NCBI RefSeq assembly: GCF_003217255.1
Contig: NZ_QJTE01000001.1
Span: forward strand, 930,001 to 994,000
Direction of reading: 5' to 3'
DNA: 64,000 nucleotides
DNA from: Pseudoroseicyclus aestuarii
Lineage (GTDB): Bacteria > Pseudomonadota > Alphaproteobacteria > Rhodobacterales > Rhodobacteraceae
Part shown: positions 1-11,505 of the stretch, one piece after another
Position numbering within the stretch: position 1 is the stretch's first letter
How the letters are laid out: the number at the start of each line of letters is the position of its first letter
Made by a program: the position numbers and the translations under genes
The notes under the pieces: generated by a model
Told to the model about the DNA's origin: nothing
The model's database searches: none
Seen by the model: only the letters and a program-made list of their open reading frames with translations

Positions 1-3344
<3,344 letters not shown>

Positions 3345-3351
3345 TTAATCC

Positions 3352-3377
3352 GGCCCGTTAGGTAGGCCTGACGGGCC
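3352..3377 (-). terminator. Weak hairpin between ctrA and ligA
   Basis: GGCCCGT and ACGGGCC form a perfect 7-bp stem around a 12-base loop, downstream of the ctrA stop and upstream of ligA. No T-run follows on the minus strand, so this could be an attenuating or stabilising hairpin rather than a full terminator. A second GC-rich inverted repeat lies immediately beside it. Confidence 0.3.
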
Positions 3378-3440
3378 GCCGCGTCCAGCGCGGCGCGGCG
3401 GCAGGCGCGGATCATGCGGGCGCCCGCCCCGCGGGGTGGA

Positions 3441-4160
3441 TCAGGCGCCGATGGCCAGCTTCTGATGCGGCGGCGCGGCATTCTCGTCGGGATCGCGCAG
3501 CACGTATCCCCGGCCCCAGACCGTCTCGATATAGCTGTTGCCGCCGCTGGCCTGGCTCAGCTTCTTGCGCAGCTTGCAGATGAAGACGTCGATGATCTTC
3601 AGCTCCGGCTCGTCCATGCCGCCATAGAGGTGATTGAGGAACATCTCCTTGGTCAGCGTCGTCCCCTTGCGCAGGCTCAACAGCTCGAGCATCTGGTATT
3701 CCTTGCCGGTCAGATGCACCGACTGGTTCGCCACCTCGACCGTCTTGGCGTCGAGGTTCACCGCGATCTCCCCGGTGCGGATGATCGACTGCGAATGCCC
3801 CTTGGAGCGGCGGATGATCGCATGAATGCGGGCGACAAGCTCGTCCCGGTGGAAGGGCTTGGTCATGTAGTCGTCCGCGCCGAAGCCGAAGCCCTTGATC
3901 TTGCTTTCCGTGCCGTCCTCGCCCGAGAGGATCAGGATCGGCGTCTCGATCCGCGCCAGGCGCAGCTGGCGCAGCACCTCGTGGCCGGTCATGTCCGGCA
4001 GGTTCAGGTCGAGCAGGATCAGGTCGTAATCGTAAAGCTTGGCCAGATCGATCCCCTCCTCCCCCAGGTCCGTGGCATAGACGTTGAGGTTGGCATGGGT
4101 CAGCATCAGCTCGATGCTCTTAGAGGTCGTCGGATCGTCTTCCACGAGCAGGACGCGCAT
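3441..4160 (-). CDS. ctrA: Cell-cycle response regulator CtrA
   Basis: CtrA is the alphaproteobacterial master response regulator. It binds TTAA-N7-TTAA sites and in Rhodobacterales controls motility, gene transfer agents and related traits. The 239-residue protein has a receiver domain with acidic pocket ED(7-9), the phosphorylatable Asp at exactly residue 51 (ILLDLNLPD) and K near 102. An OmpR/PhoB winged-helix domain follows, ending [13 protein letters not shown]. sciP is upstream on the same strand with an 89-base gap. cckA, which starts the phosphorelay, lies elsewhere in this window at 34.0-36.4 kb; chpT is not here. Confidence 0.97.
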   Translation of the reverse strand: MRVLLVEDDPTTSKSIELMLTHANLNVYATDLGEEGIDLAKLYDYDLILLDLNLPDMTGHEVLRQLRLARIETPILILSGEDGTESKIKGFGFGADDYMTKPFHRDELVARIHAIIRRSKGHSQSIIRTGEIAVNLDAKTVEVANQSVHLTGKEYQMLELLSLRKGTTLTKEMFLNHLYGGMDEPELKIIDVFICKLRKKLSQASGGNSYIETVWGRGYVLRDPDENAAPPHQKLAIGA

Positions 4161-4213
4161 CTCGGCAACTCCACATTACGGCGACAGCTGGCCCCCTTTT
4201 ACGGGCTGGAAAG

Positions 4214-4228
4214 TTAATCACACGTTAC
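4214..4228. promoter_or_regulatory. Candidate CtrA-binding site upstream of ctrA
   Basis: TTAA-TCACACG-TTAC matches the CtrA consensus TTAA-N7-TTAA at 7 of 8 fixed bases. It lies about 55-70 bases ahead of the ctrA start, in the sciP-ctrA gap. The heptamer GTTACCG also occurs twice here, starting at 4224 and 4241. Autoregulation is inferred from position and motif only. Confidence 0.45.
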
Positions 4229-4249
4229 CGTTTCAATTCTGTTACCGCG

Positions 4250-4534
4250 TTATCCCTCAGGTTGTCTATACCGGCGCAGCGCCGTGGCCCGCAGCGCGCC
4301 GACGCCATGCAGCGTCACCGCCCGCTCCCAGCTTTCCAATTCCTCCTCGCTCAGGTCGTAGGCCTCGAGCACCCAGCGCCGGGACACCAGGCCCGAGGCC
4401 ATGCCCCGCAGCACCGCCGCCTTGCGCGAGGCGACCCAGCGCCGTGTCGTCGGCGGCGGCATATCCGCGCGCGTCATCACCGTGCCGTCGGGAAGCTTGA
4501 CGGCACGCGGTCCTTCGATCCGCTTGAGATACAT
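4250..4534 (-). CDS. sciP: SciP-type CtrA inhibitor (DUF1153)
   Basis: SciP is a small protein that binds CtrA and blocks its activation of transcription, first described in Caulobacter. This 94-residue ORF has the DUF1153 pattern: GPRAVKLPDGTVMTRADMPP, then TTRRWVASRKAAVL, a helical EEELESWERAV segment and LRATALRRYR. The start is the ATG at 4534, preceded by GAGAAGGGG; the longer open frame upstream is a shadow of the opposite-strand mnmA. It sits directly upstream of ctrA on the same strand, so activator and inhibitor may share a transcript. Confidence 0.9.
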   Translation of the reverse strand: MYLKRIEGPRAVKLPDGTVMTRADMPPPTTRRWVASRKAAVLRGMASGLVSRRWVLEAYDLSEEELESWERAVTLHGVGALRATALRRYRQPEG

Positions 4535-4684
4535 CACAAACCCCTTCTCAGACCCCCGCAGGCTGCATAGCCGCTGCCACTTAAAATGCGGTGAAACGGC
4601 GCGGCCCCGGGGTTGGAGCCGGCGCCGCAGAGGCCTATAGTCGCCGCCACTTCGGACCCCGTCCCTTTCTCGAAAGGCCAGCCC

Positions 4685-5821
4685 ATGCCGCTCGATCCCG
4701 CGATCAACTCCCTCGGCTTCGCCAAGCCGAAGGCCGAGACCCGCGTCGTCGTCGCCATGTCCGGCGGCGTCGACAGCTCGGTCGTGGCCGCGATGCTGGC
4801 CGAAGAGGGCTACGACGTCGTCGGTGTCACGCTGCAGCTTTACGATCACGGCGCGGCGCTGGCCAAGAAGGGCGCCTGCTGCGCCGGGCGCGACATCCAC
4901 GACGCCCGCCGCGTGGCCGAGACCATGGGCTTTCCGCATTACGTCCTCGACTACGAGAACGTCTTCAAGGAAGCGGTGATCGACGAGTTCGCCGACAGCT
5001 ACCTTGCCGGGGCGACGCCCGTGCCCTGCATCCGCTGCAACGAGCGGGTGAAGTTCAAGGACCTGCTCGCGACGGCCAAGGATCTGGACGCCGATTGCAT
5101 GGCGACCGGCCACTACATCCGGCGCGAGATGGGCGATGCGCGCGCAGAGCTGCACCGCGCTGCCGATGCCGCCCGCGACCAGAGCTATTTCCTGTTCTCG
5201 ACCACCGGCCCGCAGCTCGATTACCTGCGCTTCCCGCTTGGCGGTCTCGCCTCCAAGGCCGAGACGCGGGCCCTGGCGGCGCGCTACGGGCTGTCGATCG
5301 CCGACAAGCCCGACAGCCAGGACATCTGCTTCGTCCCGCAGGGCAACTACGCCAGCGTGATCGAGAAGCTGCGTCCCGGCGCCGCCGATGCCGGGCAGAT
5401 CGTCCATGCCGACGGCCGCGTGCTGGGCGAGCATCGGGGCGTCATCCACTACACCGTCGGCCAGCGCCGCGGCCTTGGCATCGGCGGGCTGGACGAGCCG
5501 CTTTACGTCGTGCGCCTCGACGTCGAGGCGCGGCAGGTGATCGTCGGACCCAAGGAGCTGCTCGCCACTCGCACCATCCGCCTCAAGGAGGTGAACTGGC
5601 TGGGCGACGATGCCTTCGGCGATCAGCCCGAGCGCGAGCTGCTGGTCCGCGTCCGCTCCACAAAGGCGCCGCAGGAGGCCGTGCTGCGCCCCACTGCGGA
5701 TGGCGCCGAGGTCGAGTTGCTGACCCCCGAGGAAGGCGTCGCGCCGGGCCAGGCCTGCGTCTTCTACGCGCCCGAGGGCACGCGGGTGCTGGGCGGCGGC
5801 TGGATCACCGGCGCCGCCTGA
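4685..5821 (+). CDS. mnmA: tRNA-specific 2-thiouridylase MnmA
   Basis: MnmA installs the 2-thio group on the wobble uridine of tRNA-Lys, -Glu and -Gln, using sulfur relayed from a cysteine desulfurase. The 378-residue protein has the PP-loop [10 protein letters not shown] near the N-terminus, a catalytic cysteine in [13 protein letters not shown], and the second conserved cysteine in [15 protein letters not shown]. The C-terminal beta-barrel ends GWITGAA. I chose the ATG at 4685, after GAAAGG, over an in-frame upstream start at 4613 because homologues begin shortly before the PP-loop. It is divergent from sciP. Confidence 0.95.
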   Translation: MPLDPAINSLGFAKPKAETRVVVAMSGGVDSSVVAAMLAEEGYDVVGVTLQLYDHGAALAKKGACCAGRDIHDARRVAETMGFPHYVLDYENVFKEAVIDEFADSYLAGATPVPCIRCNERVKFKDLLATAKDLDADCMATGHYIRREMGDARAELHRAADAARDQSYFLFSTTGPQLDYLRFPLGGLASKAETRALAARYGLSIADKPDSQDICFVPQGNYASVIEKLRPGAADAGQIVHADGRVLGEHRGVIHYTVGQRRGLGIGGLDEPLYVVRLDVEARQVIVGPKELLATRTIRLKEVNWLGDDAFGDQPERELLVRVRSTKAPQEAVLRPTADGAEVELLTPEEGVAPGQACVFYAPEGTRVLGGGWITGAA

Positions 5822-5942
5822 TCCGTCCCTTCCGGGGAAATCCCGGCGCTTTTCGCTGTCGCTCAGCTCTCGTCGCCCTAGACTGGGCGGCGAGACACTT
5901 GTGGAAGGCTCCGCCCTTCCTGGACCCGAGCGGAGGCATCCC

Positions 5943-6878
5943 ATGACACCGACCGTCCCCGGCCTGCACCATGTGACCGCGATCAGCGGGCCGCCGCAGG
6001 CGAACCTCGACTTTTATGTGCGGCACCTCGGCCAGCGGCTGGTCAAACGCACGGTGAACTTCGACGATCCGGGTACCTATCACCTGTACTACGGCGACGA
6101 GGACGCGGCGCCGGGCTCGATCCTGACCTTCTTTCCCTTCGTGCAGGCGGGGCCGGGCCGCGCCGGCCCGGGCGCGGCGAGTGCCGTGGCCTATGCCGTC
6201 TCGGACCTCGACGGCTGGATCGAGCGCCTCACCGCCGAGGGGATCGACCTAGAGGGGCCCTGGTCCCGGCTGGGAGAGCGCGGCATCGCGCTGAGCGATC
6301 CCGACGGGCTGCGCATCGAGCTGATCGAGGGCGGGCTGCGGGACGGCGGCTTTCACTCCGTGACGCTCTGGCTGAAGAAAGTCGAGCCGACGGCCCGCGT
6401 CCTCGAGGCGATGGGCTACGCGCAGGTCGAGGAAGACGATGCCGCGACCGGCGGCACCGGCGGGCAGGAGCGGCGCATCCGCTTCCGTGTCGCCGGCGGG
6501 GGCCGGGCCGAACTCGTGGATATCGTCACCTCCGACGCGCCCTCGATGCGCCGATCTGGCGCCGGCACGATCCACCACGTCGCCTTCCGCGCCCCGACGC
6601 CAGAGGATCAGGCCGCCTGGCGCAAGCGGCTGGCCGAGATCGGGATGGAGGTGACCCCGGTGATCGACCGGCAGTATTTCGACGCGATCTACTTCCGCAC
6701 GCCGGGCGGCGTGCTCTTCGAGATCGCGACCGATCCGCCGGGCTTCGCCACCGACGAAGAGGCCGCGAACCTGGGCGAAGCTCTGAAGCTGCCGCCGCAA
6801 TACGAGGCGCACAGGGCGCAGATCGAGGCCGTCCTGCCGAAGCTGACCCTGCCCGAGCGGCGCAGGACAGCGCCGTGA
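5943..6878 (+). CDS. Ring-cleaving dioxygenase of the VOC/glyoxalase family (MhqO-like)
   Basis: This 311-residue protein has two vicinal-oxygen-chelate halves. The first begins GLHHVTAISGPPQANLDFY and the second has GTIHHVAFRAPT and VLFEIATDPPG, giving the His/His/Glu metal triad of extradiol-type enzymes. The family includes MhqO-like proteins linked to quinone and hydroquinone detoxification. The start at 5943 follows GGAGG. Its stop overlaps the GTG start of the next gene by 4 bases. Substrate is inferred from family and neighbour only. Confidence 0.85.
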   Translation: MTPTVPGLHHVTAISGPPQANLDFYVRHLGQRLVKRTVNFDDPGTYHLYYGDEDAAPGSILTFFPFVQAGPGRAGPGAASAVAYAVSDLDGWIERLTAEGIDLEGPWSRLGERGIALSDPDGLRIELIEGGLRDGGFHSVTLWLKKVEPTARVLEAMGYAQVEEDDAATGGTGGQERRIRFRVAGGGRAELVDIVTSDAPSMRRSGAGTIHHVAFRAPTPEDQAAWRKRLAEIGMEVTPVIDRQYFDAIYFRTPGGVLFEIATDPPGFATDEEAANLGEALKLPPQYEAHRAQIEAVLPKLTLPERRRTAP

Positions 6879-7585
6879 GCGCGGAGGCAAGCCTGCCCGC
6901 CCTGACGCGCGGAGAAGGTCCCCATGCCGGGCAGCCGCTGGCGCTGGCCGGCCCGGCGCCGGGGGACGCGCGTCTGGCGCTGGTGATGCTGCACGGCCGC
7001 GGCGCAGGGCCGGAGGACATGCTGGGCCTTCACGACCACCTCGGCCTGCCGGATGTGCTGGCCATCGCCCCCGCGGCGGCGGGCCGGTCCTGGTGGCCCG
7101 GCAGCTTCCTCGCGCCCCTTGCCCAGAACGAGCCGGCGCTCTCGAGCGCGCTCTCGGTGGTCGCGGCGCTGCTGGCGGATCTGGACCGCGCGGGCATCGG
7201 GCCCGAGCGGGTCGTCCTCGCCGGCTTCAGCCAAGGCGCCTGCCTCACGCTCGAGGCCGCGGCCCGACTCTCGCCGCCGCTGCGGGCGGTGGCGGCGCTT
7301 TCGGGGGCGCTCGTCGGGATGGGCGAGGCGGAGGGCCCGGTGCAGGCCGCGCTCTACGGCCATGCCGACAAGCGGTTCGACTACGACGGATCGCTCGCCG
7401 GGGTGCCGCTGCTGATCGGATGCCACGAGCGCGATCCTCATATCCCGCTGGCGCGGGTGCGCACCTCGGCCGAGGTGCTGGAAGGCATGGGCGCAGAGGC
7501 GAAGACCCTGGTGATCCCCGGCTCAGGCCATAGCCTCGTCGAGGAAGAGATCGCCTGGCTCCGGGGGCAGCTGAAGGACGGCTGA
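6875..7585 (+). CDS. Phospholipase/carboxylesterase family alpha/beta hydrolase (MhqD-like)
   Basis: This cytoplasmic serine hydrolase of 236 residues starts with GTG inside the GTGA overlap with the upstream dioxygenase. It shows MLHGRGAGPEDM (oxyanion region), the nucleophile elbow GFSQGAC, the acid in CHERDPHIP and the catalytic histidine in PGSGHSLVEEE. In Bacillus, MhqO-type dioxygenases and MhqD-type esterases are both induced by quinones, so this coupled pair may act on the same class of compound. A second, distant member of the family lies at 47.3-48.0 kb. Confidence 0.85.
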   Translation: MSAEASLPALTRGEGPHAGQPLALAGPAPGDARLALVMLHGRGAGPEDMLGLHDHLGLPDVLAIAPAAAGRSWWPGSFLAPLAQNEPALSSALSVVAALLADLDRAGIGPERVVLAGFSQGACLTLEAAARLSPPLRAVAALSGALVGMGEAEGPVQAALYGHADKRFDYDGSLAGVPLLIGCHERDPHIPLARVRTSAEVLEGMGAEAKTLVIPGSGHSLVEEEIAWLRGQLKDG

Positions 7586-7604
7586 GGCAGAAAGCCCCGG
7601 CGCG

Positions 7605-8759
7605 TCACCCTGCCCCGCGCAGCCCCTCGAGCAGGGCGCGCGCCGCGCGCAGCCCCGGCGGCGGCCCGTCGCGGCCCAGCCGCTCCATCGTCAGCGACAG
7701 GGCGGCACGCTGCGGCGCGGGATCCGCGATCTGCTGCAGAAGCGCCTCGGCCATGGCCTCGGGGCGGCAGGCCGCGCCGATGAACTCGGGCACCGCGCGG
7801 GTCTCGCTGACGAGGTTGACCAGCGTCACGGTGTCGATCCGCATCATCCGCCCGATGATCTGCCGCGTCAGCCATGCCGCGTCGTAGCCGATCACCATCG
7901 GCGTATCCGCCGCCGCCAGCTCCAGCGAGACGGTCCCCGAGGCCGCGAGCGCGACATCGGCGGCGGCGAAGGCGGCGCGCTTGACCTCCTCCGCATCCGG
8001 CGCCGCCGGGTCGAGGAGGTGCACCTGCGGCCAATCCTGCGCCATCTCGCGCACGAGGCCCGCAACGGGGGCGGCCATGGGCAGCACCACCCGCGCGCCG
8101 GGCCGCTGCGCCAGCACCCGGGCCAGCGTGGCGCCGAAGCGCGGCATGAGCCGCGTGACCTCGCCCCGGCGCGATCCGGGCAGCGCCAAAATCAGCGGGC
8201 CATCCCCGGCATAGGTCTCGCGAAAGGCGCGGACGGCAGCCGGGCTGGCGACGGGCTCCGCGACGACCGGATGGCCGACGAAGGTGCAATCCATGCCGGC
8301 GGCCTGCATGTAGGGCGGCTCGAAGGGCAGCAGCGCCAGCACCTCATCGATGTGGCGCGCCATCTTCACCGCCCGCTTCGGCCGCCATGCCCAGACCGAG
8401 GGGGCGACGTAATGCACCGTCCTGATCCCGGGCGCGGCGGCGCGCACGCGGGCGGCGACGCGCAGGCAGAAGTCGGGGCTGTCGATGGTCAGAAGGACAT
8501 CGGGACGCTCGGCGATGGCGGCCTGCGCCGTCTCCTCGATCCGGCGCAGCAGCGGGCGCAGGCGGGGCAGCACCTCGGCCAGCCCCATGACCGACAGCTC
8601 TTCCATGTCGAAGCGGCTCTGCAGCCCCTGCGCGGCCATCTGCGGCCCGCCCACGCCGGAAAAGGTTATTTCCGGCTCGAGCTGGCGCAGGCCTGCCATC
8701 GCGGCGCCGCCCAGCCGGTCGCCCGACGGCTCGCCCGCGATGACGAAGACCCGCGTCAA
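7605..8759 (-). CDS. lpxB: Lipid-A-disaccharide synthase LpxB
   Basis: LpxB joins UDP-2,3-diacylglucosamine to lipid X, releasing UDP and forming the lipid A disaccharide at the inner membrane. The 384-residue protein has the family N-terminus VFVIAGEPSGDRLGG, then FSGVGGPQM, YVAPSVWAWRPKRA and FVGHPVVAEP, and the donor-site ALPGSRRGEV segment. It is the last gene of the envelope operon, and its ATG overlaps the lpxI stop (ATGA). The convergent esterase gene ends 19 bases away, and I see no convincing terminator between them. Confidence 0.97.
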   Translation of the reverse strand: MTRVFVIAGEPSGDRLGGAAMAGLRQLEPEITFSGVGGPQMAAQGLQSRFDMEELSVMGLAEVLPRLRPLLRRIEETAQAAIAERPDVLLTIDSPDFCLRVAARVRAAAPGIRTVHYVAPSVWAWRPKRAVKMARHIDEVLALLPFEPPYMQAAGMDCTFVGHPVVAEPVASPAAVRAFRETYAGDGPLILALPGSRRGEVTRLMPRFGATLARVLAQRPGARVVLPMAAPVAGLVREMAQDWPQVHLLDPAAPDAEEVKRAAFAAADVALAASGTVSLELAAADTPMVIGYDAAWLTRQIIGRMMRIDTVTLVNLVSETRAVPEFIGAACRPEAMAEALLQQIADPAPQRAALSLTMERLGRDGPPPGLRAARALLEGLRGAG

Positions 8760-9547
8760 GCGGGGCGCACCCAGAGCGCGATGCCGGCCGCATCCGCCGC
8801 GGCGATCACCGCCTCACGCTCCAGCACCATGACGCCGCCGGCCTCGATCACGATGGAGGTCAGGCCGGCGGCGGCGGCACGGGCCACGGTGCCCGGCCCG
8901 ATCACCGGCAGGTCCACGCGCCGGTCCTGCCCCGGTTTCGGCCCCTTGCAGAGCATCCCCCCGGCGGCGAGATCGCCCAAATGGTCCAGCATCCAGTCGG
9001 TGCCCGGCAGCGCCTCGACGGCCAGGCAAAGGCCGCCGCGCACGACGCAGGCCTGCCCGACATCGGCGGCGCCCATCGCGGCAAGGATCGCGGCGCCGCG
9101 CTTGGCATCGGGGTCCGCGCCCTTGGGCAGCGGGACGGCGCCCAGCACCCCCTCGGGCGGCAGCAGAGCGGGCGCGACTTCATGCGGGGCGCGGACGGCG
9201 AAGCCCTCGCCCTCGAAGACGGCGATCACCGCGCGCAGGGTGGCATCGTCGCCCTGCCCCAGCGCGCCCATCAGCCGCGGCACCAGCGGCATGGTCGCGG
9301 CGTCGATCCGCGAAGGATCGATCGCGGGCCGGCTGAGGCCGCCGGCGAAGACCACCTCGGCCACGCCGCGGGCCTTGAGATCCTGCAACAGAGTGCCGAG
9401 CGTCTCGACCCGGTAGGACAGACGCTCGTACCCATCGGGGATCTCCGTGGGCATCCCCTCCATCTCGCAGATCAGCGGCGCCTCGAGCCGCTGGGCCAGC
9501 GCCGCCGGAAGGCCGCCGGCGAAGGCAAAGAGCGCCTGCCGGCTCAT
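8756..9547 (-). CDS. lpxI: UDP-2,3-diacylglucosamine diphosphatase LpxI (DUF1009)
   Basis: LpxI hydrolyses UDP-2,3-diacylglucosamine to lipid X and UMP. It replaces the unrelated LpxH in many alphaproteobacteria. This 263-residue protein matches LpxI: an N-terminal half with GTLLQDLKARGVAEVVFAGG, and a C-terminal half with AACVVRGGLCL-like, CKGPKPGQDRRVDLPVIGP and IEAGGVMVLERE segments. It sits between lpxA and lpxB, with 4-base ATGA overlaps on both sides, exactly where the pathway step belongs. Confidence 0.95.
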   Translation of the reverse strand: MSRQALFAFAGGLPAALAQRLEAPLICEMEGMPTEIPDGYERLSYRVETLGTLLQDLKARGVAEVVFAGGLSRPAIDPSRIDAATMPLVPRLMGALGQGDDATLRAVIAVFEGEGFAVRAPHEVAPALLPPEGVLGAVPLPKGADPDAKRGAAILAAMGAADVGQACVVRGGLCLAVEALPGTDWMLDHLGDLAAGGMLCKGPKPGQDRRVDLPVIGPGTVARAAAAGLTSIVIEAGGVMVLEREAVIAAADAAGIALWVRPA

Positions 9548-10317
9548 CGCGGCACGAGAAAGTGCCGGTCGCTTCCGGCGAGGATGAAATCGGCGATCTC
9601 CTCGACCATGCTCGTGCCGCCGCCGCGCAGCGCCTCGGCTCGCTCGGCGAAGGAGCCGTCGCCGCTACGCAGCGTCTCGAGCGCGGCGCGCAGGGCCGAG
9701 ACGTCCTCGCGCGGGGTGCCCTTGCGGCGCAGGCCGACGAGGTTCAGCCCCTCGAGCGCGGCATCCTCGCCGTTGACGAGGGCGAAGGGGATGACGTCGC
9801 GCGTCACCTTGGACAGCCCGCCGATGATCGCGCCGCGGCCGATCCGCACCCATTGATGCACGCCGGAAATCCCGCCGAGGATCACGTCGTCGCCGATCTG
9901 CGCATGGCCCGCGACACCCGAGTTGTTGACCATGATCACGCGGTCGCCCAGCTGGACGTCATGCGCGACATGCACGCCCGCCATCAGCAGGCAATCGTCG
10001 CCGATGCGCGTCACGCCGCCGCCGCCCTCGGTGCCGATGTTCACCGTCACATGCTCGCGGATGCGGTTGCGCGCGCCGATGCGAAGCTGCGTCGCCTCGC
10101 CGCCGTATTTCAGATCCTGCGGCACCTCCCCCAGCACCGCGAAGGAGAAGACCTCCGTGCCCGCGCCGATCCGGGTGTCGCCGGTCACCACGACATGGCT
10201 GCGCAGAACGACGCCCTCGCCCAGGACCACCTTGGGGCCGACATGGCAGAAGGGGCCGATGCTCACGCCATCGGCAAGCTCTGCGCCGGGCTCGACCAGC
10301 GCCGTGGGATGGATCAT
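9544..10317 (-). CDS. lpxA: UDP-N-acetylglucosamine acyltransferase LpxA
   Basis: LpxA transfers a 3-hydroxyacyl chain from ACP to UDP-GlcNAc, the first step of lipid A synthesis. The 257-residue product begins MIHPTALVEPGAELADG and continues as left-handed beta-helix hexapeptide repeats (IGPFCHVGPKVVLGEGV and others). It contains the catalytic histidine region LLMAGVHVAHDVQLGD and GGISGVHQWVRIGRG. The true start at 10317 is inside a longer open frame; the extra 81 codons read antisense-like sequence over fabZ. The fabZ stop is 5 bases upstream. Confidence 0.96.
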   Translation of the reverse strand: MIHPTALVEPGAELADGVSIGPFCHVGPKVVLGEGVVLRSHVVVTGDTRIGAGTEVFSFAVLGEVPQDLKYGGEATQLRIGARNRIREHVTVNIGTEGGGGVTRIGDDCLLMAGVHVAHDVQLGDRVIMVNNSGVAGHAQIGDDVILGGISGVHQWVRIGRGAIIGGLSKVTRDVIPFALVNGEDAALEGLNLVGLRRKGTPREDVSALRAALETLRSGDGSFAERAEALRGGGTSMVEEIADFILAGSDRHFLVPR

Positions 10318-10322
10318 CGCCG

Positions 10323-10811
10323 TCACCGGGCCGACCCGGGATCGATCATGGCGGCGAACTCCGCCTCCGCCGCGACCTCGCCGTCGACATAGCCGGTGCC
10401 GCGGAACCGCCAGACGCGCCCGCCCGGACGGCCGCGCATCACCTCGACATGCATCTCGAGCTGGTCGCCGGGGACGACCTTGCGCCGGAACTTGCAGTTG
10501 TCGATGTTCATGAAGTAGATCATCAGATCGCCGTCGATCTTGTTCATCGCGCAGGCGCACATGACGCCGGCGGTCTGGGCCATGGCCTCGATGATCGTCA
10601 CGCCCGGCATGATCGGCTGGCCAGGGAAGTGGCCCTGGAAATGCGGCTCGTTCATCGTGACGTTCTTGATCCCGACCGCGGACTTCAGCCCGTCGATCTT
10701 CGTCACGCGGTCGACCAGCAGGAAGGGGTAGCGATGCGGCAGGATCCGCTGGATCAGCTGGATGTCGGCCTCGGTGATCGAGGCGGCATCGGCGGTGTCG
10801 GTATCGGTCAT
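10323..10811 (-). CDS. fabZ: 3-hydroxyacyl-ACP dehydratase FabZ
   Basis: FabZ removes water from 3-hydroxyacyl-ACP in fatty-acid elongation, competing with LpxA for the same type of substrate. The 162-residue product has the hot-dog-fold signature [14 protein letters not shown] and the active-site [20 protein letters not shown] with the catalytic His and Glu. Start at 10811 is supported by GAAGGGA upstream. The unusually acidic first ~18 residues ([17 protein letters not shown]) precede the conserved domain. Confidence 0.96.
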   Translation of the reverse strand: MTDTDTADAASITEADIQLIQRILPHRYPFLLVDRVTKIDGLKSAVGIKNVTMNEPHFQGHFPGQPIMPGVTIIEAMAQTAGVMCACAMNKIDGDLMIYFMNIDNCKFRRKVVPGDQLEMHVEVMRGRPGGRVWRFRGTGYVDGEVAAEAEFAAMIDPGSAR

Positions 10812-10878
10812 GGCGGTCCCTTCAGGATGTGGCGCTGCTGTTAGCAACTGTCCCGCGGCACGGCAAGCTGGGCGCCCC

Positions 10879-11505
10879 TCAGGGCTGGGACTGGGGCTGC
10901 GGCTGGGCGGGCGCATCGCCGTCGCTGCGCTGGCCGGCCAGATCGGCGCCGTCGCCGATGCTCCGGTCCAGCGCCTCGATGGCGGCATCGGTGATATCGG
11001 CCGCGGCGGCGCTGAGAAAGACGCTGCGGCGGTCGAGGATCACGCTGGCGCCGCGGTCGAGCATGAGCTGCCCCAGCGTCGGCCCGGCCGCATCGAGAAA
11101 GGCGCCGCGCTCGGCCGAGACCGATTGCTGCAGCGCCCGCTCCTTGGCGTCCTGCTCCTGTCGGATGGCCTGGACGCGGGTGTCGAAGGCCTCTGCCTCT
11201 TCGCGGAAGGCGGCCGGATCCATAGTGGCGCGGCGCTCGGTCAGGCTGCGCTCTTCCTCGGTCAGCTGCGCCTCGATGCGGCGGTTCTCCTCGATCAACG
11301 CATCGGTGCGGGCGCCGACCTCTTCGCTGACGCGCTGGCCGAAAGCCGTCTCGGCAAAGAGCCGGTCGGTGTCGAGGACAAGGACCGAGGGCGGAACCGC
11401 GGGGCCGGTGGCGGGGCCCGCCTCCTCCACGCGCTGCGCGGCGGCGGGTCCCGCCCCAAGCGCCAGCGCGAGGCCGAGGCTCAGCAGGACCCCTCGCCAG
11501 CCCAT
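10879..11505 (-). CDS. skp: OmpH/Skp-family periplasmic chaperone
   Basis: Skp holds unfolded outer-membrane proteins in the periplasm for delivery to BamA. The 208-residue protein has an N-terminal signal peptide (hydrophobic [18 protein letters not shown]). [21 protein letters not shown] strand follows, and then a long charged coiled-coil helix of about 80 residues, as in the jellyfish-shaped Skp fold. The C-terminus is proline/glutamine rich and probably disordered. Start and bamA stop overlap by one base (TGATG), implying coupled translation. Confidence 0.88.
   Translation of the reverse strand: MGWRGVLLSLGLALALGAGPAAAQRVEEAGPATGPAVPPSVLVLDTDRLFAETAFGQRVSEEVGARTDALIEENRRIEAQLTEEERSLTERRATMDPAAFREEAEAFDTRVQAIRQEQDAKERALQQSVSAERGAFLDAAGPTLGQLMLDRGASVILDRRSVFLSAAAADITDAAIEALDRSIGDGADLAGQRSDGDAPAQPQPQSQP

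Noticed and set aside
4535-5944. Upstream extension of the sciP frame (total 564 codons)
   Set aside because: The extra sequence is antisense to mnmA. SciP proteins are ~90 residues and the ATG at 4534 has a good ribosome site.
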